From Brachionus manjavacas (Eukaryota; Rotifera; Eurotatoria; Ploima; Brachionidae), in NCBI GenBank assembly GCA_019054805.1, contig JAHQIY010000002.1:4712001-4776000 (forward strand): a stretch of DNA of 64,000 nucleotides, given 5' to 3'. Of the stretch, positions 1 to 14,400 are shown one piece after another (position 1 is the first letter of the stretch; every line of letters starts with the position of its first letter). The translations under genes were made by a program, and so were the position numbers. The notes under the pieces are model-generated. The model searched no databases and was not told where the DNA came from. It saw nothing but the letters and a program-made list of their open reading frames with translations.

Positions 1-1410
1 ATTGTTTTAATCAAAATTCTATCAAGTAAAAAAGTTAAAACTTTTGACGCTTCAAATCACCAAACTGGTCTTATCAAATTAGCAAAAACAAATATTAATA
101 AATTTTCAACTGAAGAAATTTGAGAGCTTTGCATACACGTAATGAAAACTCGAATTAGTTAGTCACTGATTAAGAGCTAGTTGTTGAGGCAGTCAGTTGT
201 TTTTAGTCAATCTACCAATGGCTCGTTTGATCTCTCTCTAAAACAACAACAAATGAACATAATTTCTCTAGATTAATTTAATTAATTTGAAATAATTTCA
301 TTTTAATATTATAGTTACCAATTCAAAAAAAAATAAAATAAAAATGGCTTATTTGCTTATCTATTATAAAAAGAACCAATGACTACGAATAGAGTCCTCC
401 GTCAAAAATGAATTTTTTGGCAAAGAGAAGATTTCTAAAATAAATTTCTATAGCAAACAATATTGATTTTTTTAGGCACCACTTGTTATTAATATTTAAA
501 CTTCTGAATGAGAAAAAAATTAAAATAGCCTATTTAATTCTTAACCCAATTTAGAGCAGGTTCGATGGCGTATTTAGATCAATATCAGGGATGATAAATC
601 AATATTAGTTTGCTATTAGTAAACAAAATAAAATAAAAAAATAAAAATAAGGGGTTTTAAAAAATTGAATATTTTGACATGCCTTAAGATTGATTTTGGA
701 AAAAGAAATATTTATCACTATTTTACTGCTGGGCTTAAAACTAAAAAAATTGTACCCAAAAATTTTTGAGACTGAGTGGGCTTAGCTGAATGAGGTTATT
801 TTTTTTGTTTAATAGAAATTTTGAAAATAATCACAAGTTTCTATTGATTTAATTTGAAAGGCTTTTGTAAAATTTGTGAGACAGTTCAAACTTAATGACG
901 ATGACGAAATAAACAAAGCCTAATCAGTAACATTATTAAATTTTTGCTCAAATTTCGAGTCAAGTTATTTTTTGGTTTCGAAATATTTCATTAAAATTTA
1001 TATTGAATTTTATTCTTGTTCTAAAAATGACTGGTGTTTTAAGAATTGTTTTTTTTTGATTGAGTGGCCAGGTCGTTATTAGCTTTCTTAAACAACTGGA
1101 GCAACAATAGCACAAGTTTGAATTTAAAAAATATAAATTACCAAGAGAAAGAAACGAATTAGAGAGAGAGTTTAATTTTTTGAAATAAAATGAAAAACAT
1201 AGAATTTATTTTGATTTTTGGCTTTAGTTGATTTTGATCTTTACAATAGAGTTATGTAAAAAGTCATTCAAATCAAGCCTGGAGAATTTGTGTCATAACT
1301 TTTAATTGATTCCCGCGGCAAATCAAAAGTCAAAGGGGACCAAGTAATCAAAATAATTATTATTCAATATTGAGCATTGCCTAATGCCGAGGTGAAATTT
1401 TTTTGTTAGC
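1..1410. other. AT-rich intergenic sequence, no gene seen
   Basis: Poly-A/T-rich DNA with stops in all frames. I see no coding exon, RNA gene or clear repeat boundary. It lies beyond the 3' end of the ankyrin gene. Confidence 0.6.
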
Positions 1411-1975
1411 TTGATTTTTTTTTTAAAAGAAAAAGTAATTACAAGGAAATTAAGTTTCATACCCCACCTAAAGCACATTGAAAAAAGAATAGCAATTAAA
1501 ATTATTAGCGCTGGGTTAAGGCTTTTAATTTTCAAATCTATGATCCGATCAATTTTCGACTACAGCTTTGTGATTTACCAAGTTGGGTCACCGAGTTTCA
1601 AATCAAGATTTCAAAAAATACAGGACTAAATACTTAGACACATAAAGTTCCTTCCACTCAAGACATCAATTTTTCACATACACCAAAGCCTTAAAATTGA
1701 CCAAGTTAAAGAACGAATGAATAAACTTTTTATCAATTACTGTAAAAAACAAAACACTCCAAATTTTTTGATTAGAGAATTAACTAGATAATTATTATTT
1801 TTTTTTTTTTTTTCGTTTTTTTTACAACTCTTTTATCTGTAATTTTAATTATTTTATTTTATATTTAATCTCTAAAGAATGCAGGCTGAAAAGAGGATCT
1901 TTTGCCGCTCGGATAAGCCTGTGGACTTCCTCTACAAAATTATTCTATTAATAATAAATAATAAGAGGAAATTTC
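1411..1975 (+). mobile_element. Decayed 3' end of a non-LTR retrotransposon (RT C-terminal region plus 3' tail)
   Basis: The frame starting at 1411 and read through one TAA near 1627 to a stop at 1789-1791 gives the region that follows the RT catalytic core in Jockey/RTE-type elements: a KSMIRSIFDYSFVIYQ stretch, then KFQKIQD-like and LRHIKFLPLKTS-like segments. After the stop come a poly-T stretch, a short GC-richer segment (about 1876-1935) and a TAA-rich run (about 1945-1972), as in a 3' UTR and microsatellite tail. There is no catalytic YADD, so this is a 5'-truncated dead copy. The clade is inferred from residue pattern only. Confidence 0.6.
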
Positions 1976-2405
1976 AATAAATTCTAAATAGAAAATTGGG
2001 AGCAATGGGTCTTAGGAAAAAAACTGCCTAAAAATTTCAAATAGAATTATTAAGTAGAAAAAAATTTAATTGATTTCGGATAAAATTTATTCATCTTTAG
2101 AGTTCTTAGAAAATTAAAAAATGCTTTTGAAAAAAAAAAAACAACAACAAAATTAAACATAATTCTATCGTTCATTGTAATAGCTCATCAAATTAAATCA
2201 TAACAAATTCAAATAGCTTTAGCTTTTAAAAAACATAAATACCATTTAAATATAAACACAATAAACTTGTCTATTTAAAAAAAACAAAAACCCAGATATC
2301 AGCAAAACACATTGAGTAAAGTTTTTTTTTTAAATCTATTTTAAAAGCTAAATAAACGGGGAAATTTCTTCTGCATTTTTTAAATGATAATATGTGAGAT
2401 TTAAT
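1976..2405. other. AT-rich sequence containing the ankyrin 3' UTR
   Basis: No coding potential. The ankyrin mRNA (minus strand) must end here or just beyond. A minus-strand AATAAA is present near 2087-2092, but I cannot show that it is the one used. Confidence 0.4.
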
Positions 2406-2485
2406 TTATGAAGAAGTAGAATCGCTTGGAACATTCGCATTCAATTGCTTTTCGTCAGTATTTGGTTGCAGATCGTTGCCTTGGG
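2406..2485 (-). CDS. Ankyrin coding exon 17, 80-nt terminal exon
   Basis: Acceptor (A/T)n-TTTTTTTAG, then two bases completing an Ala codon and 25 codons, [20 protein letters not shown] then DSTSS, before TAA. Donor phase in exon 16 and acceptor phase here agree. With it the 17 exons total a multiple of three. If not spliced, the protein would instead end three codons after the donor at TAG 3606. Confidence 0.7.
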
Positions 2486-5400
2486 CTAAAAAAATAAAAA
2501 AAATTGTTAAAACTGATGTTACTAAATTAATAATTTGTTGTTACTAAAACATCTAAAGCGTCAATGCTTTTTGCTTTTTTACTTTATTTAAAGAAACCTT
2601 TTTCTTGAAAATTTTTGAAAAAAGTTTCCAAATATTTTTAAAACAATACAAAAAAGACTAGAAAAAAAAAATTTAGTACAAAGACTGCAGAACTCAAAAA
2701 GAGTCTAAAAACACAGTTTTATATTAAAAGATATTATTAACTCCTTTTGGAGTCAACCAAATCATTCAAAACGGAATGATATAATGTAACTTTTCTTCTT
2801 CAGCTTATCTAATTTATACTTGTATTTTTAATATAGTTTTTCTTTTTTGTTTTTTTAAATAATTTGTGTAATTGTAAACTTTGGATGTAGATTAAAAAAA
2901 CATATAAAATGTTACTAAAACATATAAAAAATGAATCAAGCATAAAACTATTTTTATTTTATAAAAATGTGAATCAAAACATAAACTCATTTTTACAAAG
3001 TATAAAAAAAAATTTAAGTCAATTTGATCAATAAAAAAGGTGAATTTTATGAAATTTTAAAGGAAATTTTATTATCATCCATATTGCTTTCACATATAGA
3101 GCATTTGTTTAAATTTCCATGAGAGGAAGTAGCCTTCGGAAATTGGTTTAAATAAAACTCGAGTTCGATACCGGAGTTTTAGCCATAAAAATCCATTCGA
3201 TTTTTCTTTTCATGGTTGAAAAAAAAAATTAAATATCTAAATTAAAGGTTTATGTTTTAATCACTTTTCTTCAAAATAATTTCAAGTTAGTTTTTTTTTT
3301 ATTTCGATAAGTTTTATTCACTTTTTGAATAATTTATTTAGTCATTTATGTTTTATTCACATTTAGCAAAAAGTGTATATGTTTTAGTCACATTTTAAGT
3401 TAATTATGTTCGAATTTATGTTTTACTTCACTCTTTTACAGAGTTAAAATCTCAATTTTTTCTTTATGTTTTGTTTTTTAAGATTAACATTTTATATGTT
3501 TTTTTAATCTTCTTCGGTAAACTTTTTCATATTACACTTCTCCTTCTTGGAGGTTAGTTTTCAAATATATAAATAAATAAATAAAAAAAAAAACTACTAT
3601 TGACACTAAACACCTATATAGTTCACTTGATTACTTGTAAAACTAAAACATGATGCACTAGACGTAGGGTTATTAGTGTTAGACATATTAGTGGTCAAAG
3701 TTAGTGATGGTGATGACTTTCCGCAATAGCAATCCGACGAATGATGCGAATGTGTACTGGAACTGCGATGAATTTCGTCTTTTTTTTCAAGATTAGCTGA
3801 CTGGCTTAAGTTTTGATTTAGTGATGGAGTTTTTGACGGGTCGTTCGATATATTCGAAGACGAAACAGAACAGGTCACTTTGGCGGAATTTTGCTCTGAG
3901 GAAAGAGCGGATTTTTTGAAACTAGGCAAATCTTCGGCAGTTAAAACAGATTGCTTTAAATTGCTAGATGAGCTAGAGTTTAACACGCTAGCTTCTGTAC
4001 TCAGTGAAGCATTTAGTGTGGACAATTTATTGCATATATTTTCTGCATGAACTGAAACTGAGGTCGACGATGTACTCGATGTCGAGCTTGATGTTCGAGA
4101 AGTTCGTTTAGAAGCTTTCTTACGACTGCTAAATGTACTATCTAAATGTTCACTACTTTGGTTTTTAGCTTCGATTAGTGGTGAAGTATTTTGGCGAACT
4201 TTTGCAAAATAGCTACTGTCGTCAATCTTCACTTTGGTCTTTAGTTCATTTTCAAAAGAATCAGTTGATTTAATAGACGAAGAAGATGATGATCGCGACG
4301 AAGACAACTGTTGAACTTGGAGAACTTGTTTAGTCAGTGAGCTAGTTGAGCCGATATTCTTAGGCCGGTAGCAAGTGGGTGACTGAATAGGAGAAGAAGT
4401 TGCTGAAGCTGATTGATTTTTGGCTTTTTGATTTGATTTGGCCAAGTCTATGGTCAAATCAATCTGATTTGGATCATTTGCTTCACTACATTTAACTAGA
4501 GCAGATTCTGATTGATTTGTTTCAAGTTTTAGCTCAGATTTTGACAGTGGACTAGATGTAGCCGATGAGGACTCTTTTTCATTTGTCTCATAAATAGTAT
4601 TTAGATCGTTGCTTAAAATAGCCGATGGTTCAAAATAGGTGTAGGTATCATTTTGAGATGGATCATCATCATTATCCTTACATTGTTCTTCAATTTTTTC
4701 AAATTCAAGGATAGAGGATGCACAAGATTCATTGTCTCCTTGTTCCCACTGTTTGTTAATTTCGAGAGATGATGTGTTGGCCGAATTGGCCGACATGGTG
4801 TTGCCACTTAGACATTTAATATCAACTGATGCTACGCTTGATGACGAGGACGCTACTGATTCCTGTTTTGGACTCAGATTGCTTGCTTCTTCTGTTTTTT
4901 TTTCATCACGAACTTTATTGACTTCAAAGTTGGCTCCAATTAAAGGCTGCATGTCCTTTATGTAGCTCTGAACATCCTCATATCTTGATTCATCATTTGA
5001 TTCCGATATGATTGTGTGTTCGAAATCAGAACAGTTATTTGTGTCGTTCAGGGTTGAGTAGCTTTCATCGAGATTATTGTAAGAATTATTCGCATTGGAA
5101 AAAGAGCTAAAATTGGATGAGTTAAGCGACTTTAATTTTGAATTTGCCGAATAGAAAGAATCAGAAGCTGAAATTTGATGCTGACAATTTGAATCTTGGT
5201 CATCGTGAGCGGTCAAATAGTTGCTACTGGAAAATATGTGCTTGGATTCATTAGAGCCCGAAAGAGCGGTGTGATAACTAGCTGGATCAGTTTCACTATC
5301 CGAAGGTAATGTATCGGAAATAAAAGAAGAAGTTAGAAGAGGTTTTTTCATGTTTTGCAGCAGTTCACATTCATCAAATGCATCAAGCTTTCCACTTTGG

Positions 5401-8400
5401 AACAATTCGGATTCATTTGTCGCCGAATTTATTTCATGGCAACTACTATTTGAATCATGCATTATTTGTTCATTAATTTGAAAGTCGTATGAGCAAGAAT
5501 TTTTATTTAAATCTGAATTTTCTCCCTCTTGATATTTTGAGTCAGAAATTTGCTCATTTGCATCAATTTTTAGGTCACAATTAGCAAATAATGATTTAAT
5601 GGCACTGTCAATTGCTGACTCGCAAATTTTCTTGGCCTCAATGTAAATAGTTCGATCTGAATTATCTTTGTCATCAAATTGATCTTCTTCAAATTTGTCT
5701 TCCATTATTTTTTCCAGCTCGTTTGGGGAGCAGACTGGGTCTGAAATGTGACTTTTTAACTTGTTGATTTGATCGAATGTATTTTCATAATTGTTATTCA
5801 AAATAATTTGCTGCAAATTTAATAACTCGCTGTCGAAGCAGTCAATCGATATAGTTTGATCTGAAGCTATCGATTTCGTATTGAAACGCACCTCTTTTAA
5901 ATTTAGTTGATTTGAATTGTCAAAAAAATTTTCAGATTTTATTTTTATAATCGATGCATTAACTGTGTCTGGTTTTTGGAGTTTATCATCAAAATCGTTG
6001 AGTTTCTCAATGGATTTTGTAATAATAGAGTGGACGATTTGTTTCGCCAATTCTTGATTATTATTTTCAATCATATCAAAAGCTGCTTCATGCGAAACAC
6101 AATTTTCGATAAACATTTCAGGGTCAAATTCTTGATCTGAATTTGGCTCGGAAGAAACGTGTTCCAAAACCACTAGAGGTGTATTTAAGCCATAAAAATT
6201 TTCTTCCAAGCTAGGCTCATTGACAAATTCATTCTGATTCTGCTTTGTTACCATGTAACTGTTTTCCGGGTCCTTTTGTTCCAGTTCATAAGGACAAAGT
6301 TGTATTTCTTCATGAATTGAAGCTCTCAATTTGGCAACTGAGCATATTTCTCTTTGATTCGGACTAGGCTTGTCATCATTTGCATTAATCTGAGATTCAA
6401 TATTATCCGCTTTTTGGTTTTTGCTTAAATTTTCGACCAAAACTTTTCCTATAGATTCATTCATAGCCTTGGCAACAATGTCTTTTGCTATTTCAGAATA
6501 GTTGACAATTTCAAATTCGTCATTTTGTGCTGCTTGCACTTCATTAGTAGGGGTGCTTATCAAAAATGACTGGTCATCAAGTTCAACACCGTCTTTGGTT
6601 ATGATACTAAAAGCCAACTCTTCAAATTGAGATGACGAATTTAAATTGGAATTATCCATTAGATTTTGCTCAATGTCACATGTTTTATTAGAGTGTAGAA
6701 TCAATGTTTGTTCTTCATTATTTTGGAATATATCCACATAATCATCAGTTAATAGGGGCTCTTTGTCTTGGTTGAAATAATTTTCGCTTGCATTAGACTC
6801 TCTTTCGATTAAATCATCAAATTCAATGCTTGATTCATTTTTTAATATATTTTTATCATCATTTTTATCAAGTTCCATTTTAGGTGCTCTAATAAAGACT
6901 TGCTCTGTTTCACCCGGATAAAATATGACATCATCAGACACGTCTTGATCCATTTCCCTTGACTCATGGCTTTCATTTTCAAATGATTGAGTCGATTCGC
7001 CCAAGTTTGGCGGAGCATAGGATGAGCAAATAATTGATTTGGAAGGATTTGTTGTTTGAATAACTTTTATTTTCATTTGCTGCTGATCATCCGTGTCGTC
7101 ATACTCATAGTTAATTACAACACTTTCCCTTGATGATTTTGACGAAGCATATGCTTCGTTATCGATTCCATAAAGTCTGTGTGGACGCCAAGTTTGGTCT
7201 GCGGAAGCAATGTCTATCTGACTCTTTAGTTCTTCATTCGACTGACTGTTTACGTTCGATGAAAACAAGTACGCTGTTGCCAAAGCCGCGGCCACTTCTT
7301 CTTCTGCGTGCTCTGGATCACTTAGTTGATTTATTAGATTGTCCACCACACAATCGTCCAAATTTAGATCAATTTTTTCCGAGTGGTCAGCTGAACTTGC
7401 CTTGTCGAACATATCAATACTAGGCTCATTACTGGAAGTAATTCTTTGGTCAAAAAAGGATCCTGCTGTATTTTCGACCGGAGTGGGAGTCTGGTGGTCA
7501 AAGCAGTCTTTTTGGCAACGACCATCTGGAAAATTTGAAGAAACAAAATCCATTTGCCTAGGTCTTTCAGTTTTTGTTTGTTTACTAGATTTGGTATTGA
7601 AATTTAGGCTAAAAGATGTTTTCATAGGACTTAGATCGCTTTTTGTGTTTTTGATTATTTCATGTTCAATTAGATGAGCTCGGTTTAGCTCATTTTGCCT
7701 CTCAAGTAAAACAGTATATTCTTCTATTTGTTCACTAGGGTCAACGTTTGATGGCACTACTAGCGATTCCAAAAAGTTTAAGCTCTTTGATATATTCTTT
7801 CGATTTAAATCGTCAAAATTAATGCTACTCGAGCTGCTTTTGCTTAGGTCAATGTTTTCATTATCTAATAAATTTTTAGCCATGTTTTCATCGCTTGTTG
7901 TCAGCGAATAGTGACTACTGCTATTAGCCGAGCTATTTATGCTATTTACACTTGCACTACTATTGCTTGTTAATTCTTGATTTCCTTGCTGGCCCAGAAT
8001 CAAAGGTTCACATGATTCCGATTGAATAATCACTTGCTGGACTGGTATGTCGAGGAACACATGCGAACTTTCTAGTTCGATCTTGTTCTCGTCATCCTCG
8101 GCTACTTCAGCCTCTGAGGAAATGTCGTAAGCTTCGCAATTTGGTGTAAATCGTTGCGGTTCAACGATTGTAGTTGCTGTGGAGATGTCGTCAGTACTTT
8201 GGGCGACCACTAGTTGTTCATTTTGTTCATTTGCATACGAGCATATGTCATAGGATGATTCGACTCTTTGCAAATGATCATTTTCGATCAACTGTTCTCT
8301 TGATTCAGAGACTTTAATTAGATCTATGGTCAAATTGGATCTATCCAATTTAATGTCATTTTCATCGGCTGTAGAGCTAGTAGAGCCATGTATCACAATA

Positions 8401-11400
8401 GATACACTGTTGTCTTTGCTGTCCTCTGCATCTCTGATTTGGACACTTTTGGCTGATTTTTCTTTGTGATCTGTGGCGTCGTTTATGCTGGACGACGAGG
8501 ACGATTCAAATGTCTGATATTGCTTGGTTTGTGACAATTTTTCAATCAAATTTTGTGGCTCGTTTTGATCCGTGTGATGACACCAGGCCGAATCTTGATC
8601 AAGTTCAGTGTCCTGGTTTTCATAGTGTTCAGCTTTAGTTTTGTTTCTCAAAGATGACATTTCTGATGATGAGGATTCGAGGAGACAATCTTTACCTTCA
8701 TTGTCATTTTCATTTTTGGCCAATTCATCGCATTCATCCGAGTCTGAATCATAAACAAGCTCGTTATCAAATGGTTCGACCATGATTATTTTTTCCATTT
8801 CACTGGCGCTTTCTTTGGCCAAATTTTCAATGACTTGTTGAACCATGGGATCTATGGATTGACTTGGGTCAATCTCTTCAGCACAACTTGTCTCCTCAAT
8901 ACTATACTCTTTTCGTATTGAATCCAACACATTTTGTGTTACTTCACTCACGCTCTCAGACATGACCAAGCGTTGTTTTAAATTTTCCAGCTCTTGCCCG
9001 GTGGTCATTAATTCTTGTTCGATAATAGGTGATTGTTGTTCTATATTTTGAAATTTAGAATTCTCATAGTCATACGAATTAAATTCAAATTCGCGTAGTT
9101 GACTTCGGTCGAGTTTTATAAACATTTCTTCGCAGTCAGCATTTTTATCGTCGTTTAAATTTTTTTGCTCGGACTCTGTCTCCGGGTCATGGTCATAAAT
9201 GTCATCATCATCATCATCATCATCATAGAAATCCTCATCGCGGTGAATAGCTAAAAAATTTTTTTTTTATTATGAAACAAGTACATTTAAGGGTTTATTT
9301 GACGTAAAGTGATGGCATGATCGCGTATTCTTTTACCTGACCAGTGTAAACTTTATTTTACAATAAACAAATAGAAGCAAATGGTCATAAAAGCATTGAC
9401 GTTATTTTTTTTGAGATAATTTTTTTATAAATAAATTTTTTTTAAATTAAATTTCTTTTAAATAAATTTTTTAATTCAATCTTTCATGCGTCGAATGCAA
9501 AAATGTCAGGCAAGAGATTTTTGTTAGACTTAATATTCAATCTACTAACCTTGTTCTACTTCTTCTAGCTGATTTTGTTGATTAATCACAGACTCTTGTA
9601 TTAGATCTTAGTAAAATAAGGCACATTAGTCACATATTAGCAATAAATCACATTCAAATAAACTAAACTAAAACATCAACACTAATTTAATTTCCGAGTT
9701 CAGAGGCAAAAAAAAAGCATTTCAAAATACAATTTCACTCAATAGTACCTTTGATGCTAAGCTTATCTTCATCGTCGTCCGAATTCAGATTCGACGAATG
9801 ACTTAAGACAAGATTTTGCCATGTGAATTCATCGTCTGTGTCAAGTTTATTTAATTGTTCGGCCTGGTCCTCTGCAATCATGACATGTTGAATAATGTCA
9901 TTTAAAAGCTCTGATGTGTTGCTTTTGTTCATGACAGACTCTGAGTCATCTTCGTCCAAAGTGGACATTTGTTCATGGTCATGAAGGGAAGAGTCTATTT
10001 TTCTATTACAAGTGTAATCCAAGTCAGAATGGTCCAAGTTGTCGTAGTAGGATGAATTCAAATTAGAACTCTGGTTAAGTGGTGGTATAAGAGCAGACAG
10101 ATGAGAATCGATGACTTTGTCTAATTTTTTGGATGACTTGGGTACAGTGGGACTTCGGGCCAGTATTTCATTGTCGCCAGTTCGACTCAGAATATTCCGT
10201 TTTATGGCCTCGTATTCGGCATTTATTTTATGTGCATATTCCGGATCGCTGTTCGAGTGTCTCATGGCTTAGAATGGGTCAATTAGTCTTGGTCAGTGAT
10301 TTTTTCAGGAAGTTAGTTTCATGCTTTTTTTTAATCTCTCATCAATCGGATTTTAAGTCTAGGACAAACTAAAAACAATACTTTACGAACACTATGTAAA
10401 CATCAAACATCGAACAATATCAAAAAAACATTTAGATTAAATTTTATTTAAAATTTTAAATTAACACAAAATTTTAATATTCGAAAAAAAATACAGAAAA
10501 AAAAGAATTTTGAAATTAGAGAGAAAAAATTGAGAATTGTTAGTCAAACCAAACATTGTTTTCACATTATTTTGAAAGAATTCTCTCATTGATTGATGTT
10601 AAATTTTCCTAATTAAAAAAAAGACTAAAATCTACGATCATCTACACAAAATTTAAATTCGAAGCTCTTGATTTTGTTAGTAATATCAAAAAAGTAAATA
10701 ATTCGATAAACAAAAAAAAATAGAGAAAATTTTAGAGAAATGTTTCGTTGCAATTTAAGAAAAAATAGATTAAAAATTTAATTAAACACAAAACAAAGAT
10801 AAATAATTTTATTCTAATATTAAATAAACTTTTTAATTAAGTCTACCTTCATTATCGCTAGTCTCTTGTTTGTCTTCATTTAATGTAGTTAATTGAGTAA
10901 CTTCTAAAATTGAAAAATTTTAAATTATTGTAGAAAAAATAATTGATGCAAAAATAAAAATAATCAATTTAATTCTTAGAAATTCAATAACTTGTTTTTG
11001 GCTTAATTATTATTTTAACGATAGAGTCTTAATTATCAATAAGTATTAAATATATTTTATTTGAAGTTTCAGATTTCATATTGAATATCTATGCATCTGT
11101 GGAAAAGCGAATTTTAATTTCTAATTTAATATTTTCCTATATGAATTAACAACTTTAAAATCTCTTTAAAAATATTTCATTGATAATTCAATATTTTTCA
11201 AAATAAAAATCTTTATTTTTATTTAAAAAATTTAACTTTAAATTTTTTTAATTAATTTTTCTTTCAACAGTTAGTTCATTCTGTTTAAAAATACCCATGC
11301 CAAATTATCGTCAAATCAATAAGCTCAAAGCAATTGTTTCTATAAAAATATCAGTAATTGTTATTTTTTGATTTTAGAATAAAGAATTTTTATCTAAACA

Positions 11401-14400
11401 AACTACGACTTCAAACTTGACAATTTTTAAAGAGTTTTTATGAAATCTATAAATTTTGAACATTTATCAACATAAAAGAAATATACTTCAACGATCAAAG
11501 ATTAAAATTTTTTCTCTTCACTCTTGAAATATTAATAAAATTTGAAAATTTTGAAAATTTTTGCATCAAATCTAAAAACTTTGTTAATGCTTACCTTCAA
11601 TATGTTGATTAAAGTTATGAAATTGTTTAGCACTAATTCCTTGAATAACAGTATCCACAATGGTCTTAGCCACATAACCATTTTCTTTTTTATCCAAATG
11701 CTCCTCGCCAATAATTACAGTGCTAACTAAATCATCGCCATGCTCATTATCACGATCTAGTTCATCCATTTGCTTATCTATTTGATTTATCAAGCTGCTT
11801 AGTTCTATTTGATTTTCTAAAAAAAAATATTTAGAATAAATCTTGTAAAAAATTAAATTCAAGAACAGAATAACTATCTATTGATGATGGTATAATCTTA
11901 ATTTGTTCCAGTATTTTAAATTTTAAAAGTTTTCTATAAATTCTAAAATGTGCAAATAAATCAAAAAGTTATTCCCGAACTTACCAGACCGGCAGACACG
12001 GACTTGGTGTTAATAAAGTACGAATTTTTAAAAATTTTAAATTTTGGCTAACAAAATAAAGTGTGAAATCTCAAAAATTGTATTCCCCCTTTTGCCCCAA
12101 GATTTTGACTCACCCATTTTCACGATGGACTAATGGGGTAAGGGCTAAAGAAGTTAATATGGTTAACTGATTTATATTTTTCAATACAAAAAATAAATCA
12201 CGATCTATAATATAAATTAATCGAAAATAAAAGTGAATTTAGTTTTCATTAAAACTTTTTTTTTCAAATAAAGTATAAAAGTATTTTTGTTTCCAATTTC
12301 AATTTCAATTTTATCAATTTCAAATTTCAAAATGCTTGAAATATTAAATAAAATTTATTTTTTATTTAAAACTGAAAAAAATAGTTGAAACATTTCCTCT
12401 TTTTCAATGTTATTTCAACAAAATTTCGTTAATCAATCATGAAAAATTAAAACCAATTTAACTTTAGCTTATTTGCTGAATTCAAATAAAAATAAAATTC
12501 AAATATTTTAAAATCAAAGTTAATTTGAGTTCATCACCAACTTATTGAAAATTTTTGCTCTTTGTTCTAAAATTCACAATGCCAAATACTTAAAACCAGA
12601 CTTGTGCAAAAGTCGGAAATAAGTAAAACATTTTTTAAAGTCATTTCAAGGCAGAGTTGTTTAAAAGTCTCAAATATTAAGTCAAGTCAAAGTCTGGAAT
12701 AGGACTCCAATTTTTTTTATATTGTCCAGACTTAGACTTTAAATTAAGTGACTTTGATGGCATTGTGAATTTTTACTGAAAGGACAAAAACAAAAATTTT
12801 AAAATAAAATTACTTTTTTTACTATGAATCTAAAAATTGTTCTGCAAAATGTATCAGCTGATACAAACTTTGTACCCATGACTCTGTAACAACTCTGCAA
12901 TTTAATTTCAATGATTTTCTAATACATTTAGTGCTTTGCAGACTTGCAGAATTTTTGCAGAGATTTAATTTGTGTGGTACAAGGTTTTTGATCAGCTGAT
13001 TCATTTAGTAGAACAATTTTTAGATTCATAGTAAAAAAGTTTTAAAATTTTTTTTTTTTTTTCTTTCTTCAAAAATTTACAATGTCGACTTTGATTTAAA
13101 CTAGGCCGCCAAAAAGATGATGTGGCCGTGGTCATGACTGCATGGAACTGTAAAAATTCAAACATTAATTATTAGCCAAGTCTAGTGACTTTACTTGACT
13201 TGATGAGTTTTGAACAATTCTGGTTAAAATTGAACAATTAGTCCTGAAAAAAGTGGCATATTGAGTGTAGTAAACAAAAAAAAATTACCTTTTTGTAAAT
13301 TGTCCACTAAATCATGGTCATTTTCATTGTCACTATTCTGAGCTGACTCGGACTCTTTCATGATGTCACGGTCCTCATGGCTCGTGTACAAATCGACGGC
13401 CTCTTTCAACTGATTGATAGACGACTCCAGCTGGCTTTGATCGTTGCCTTGCAACCGCTGCTCGTTCAACTTGTTGTTCAGCGACTTTTCCACCGAGAAA
13501 ATGTTCTCGGTGGACTGGGGCAAAAGGCCTGACAGAGTGTACGAATTGCGCTCAACTAAATCGGGCTCTACGCCCATTTGCTGCAGAGCCTTGGTCAGCA
13601 GCTGTCCATAGGAGGGCGACTGCTCGTCATACTGCTGGTCGTTGTATTTGTTGGCAAAGTAGACAAGCATGTCATAGGTCTGGTTGGCCATCGAGGCCGA
13701 CAAAAGATTGGGAGAGTTGGAGGACAAATGCTTGATCTGGTCAATGTCGTGCTCGGTGAGCTCGAGCAATTTTGCCAAGTTGACCCAATCGAAGGCGTCG
13801 ACCAAATTGCTCAAGTCGTTGGCCAACAGTCTCAAATTGAAGCCGGTCACGCTGTTTGTGTGGCGAGCGGACGAGGCCTGGCTGAGCAAAGTGGCCGACG
13901 AGTCGCTCAGAATAGTGCGCAAATTCAACTGACCACGTTCCAAAGTGGCCCGCTTTTTGTTCTCGTCGTGCTCAATTTTTTCTCTATTGTAGCTGGGCAA
14001 ATGGATGTCGAGGGTGCACACGGGCTGTGAGCGCGTTGCCGAGTCCAGCTTGCTCAGGGTGCTGCGCGAGTCCTTCAAGAACACCAGTCTGCCAGTGACC
14101 GGACTCTGTTCGGCGTCCTTGATGCGGACTGTGAACGGCAAGCGATTTTCGTAGAACGACACAAAGCTCATGTTCAATTGTTCACTGGAGGCGGTGAGCG
14201 CACAGTTGACACTTGATTTGTTCAAGCTAATGGGCGCTATGTTTCCGCTCATTTCGAGCCACTGCACCCGGTTGTCCAACACTTCCACCTCCTTGCTCTT
14301 GGCCACTACCAGAAAGGCTTCTCGCTGCTCGAGAGTTTTCTCCTCCTTGTCGTCAGTGATGCAGTAGACGCGCAGCTTGGCCTCGTTGTGGTCATGCCGC

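Noticed and set aside
3150-3185. GAGTTCGATACC resembling a tRNA T-arm
   Set aside because: No matching acceptor, D or anticodon stems at the proper distances; it lies within the fold-back element.
12822-13004. 60-codon minus frame in an ankyrin intron
   Set aside because: Lies wholly inside the fold-back element and is explained by its inverted arms.
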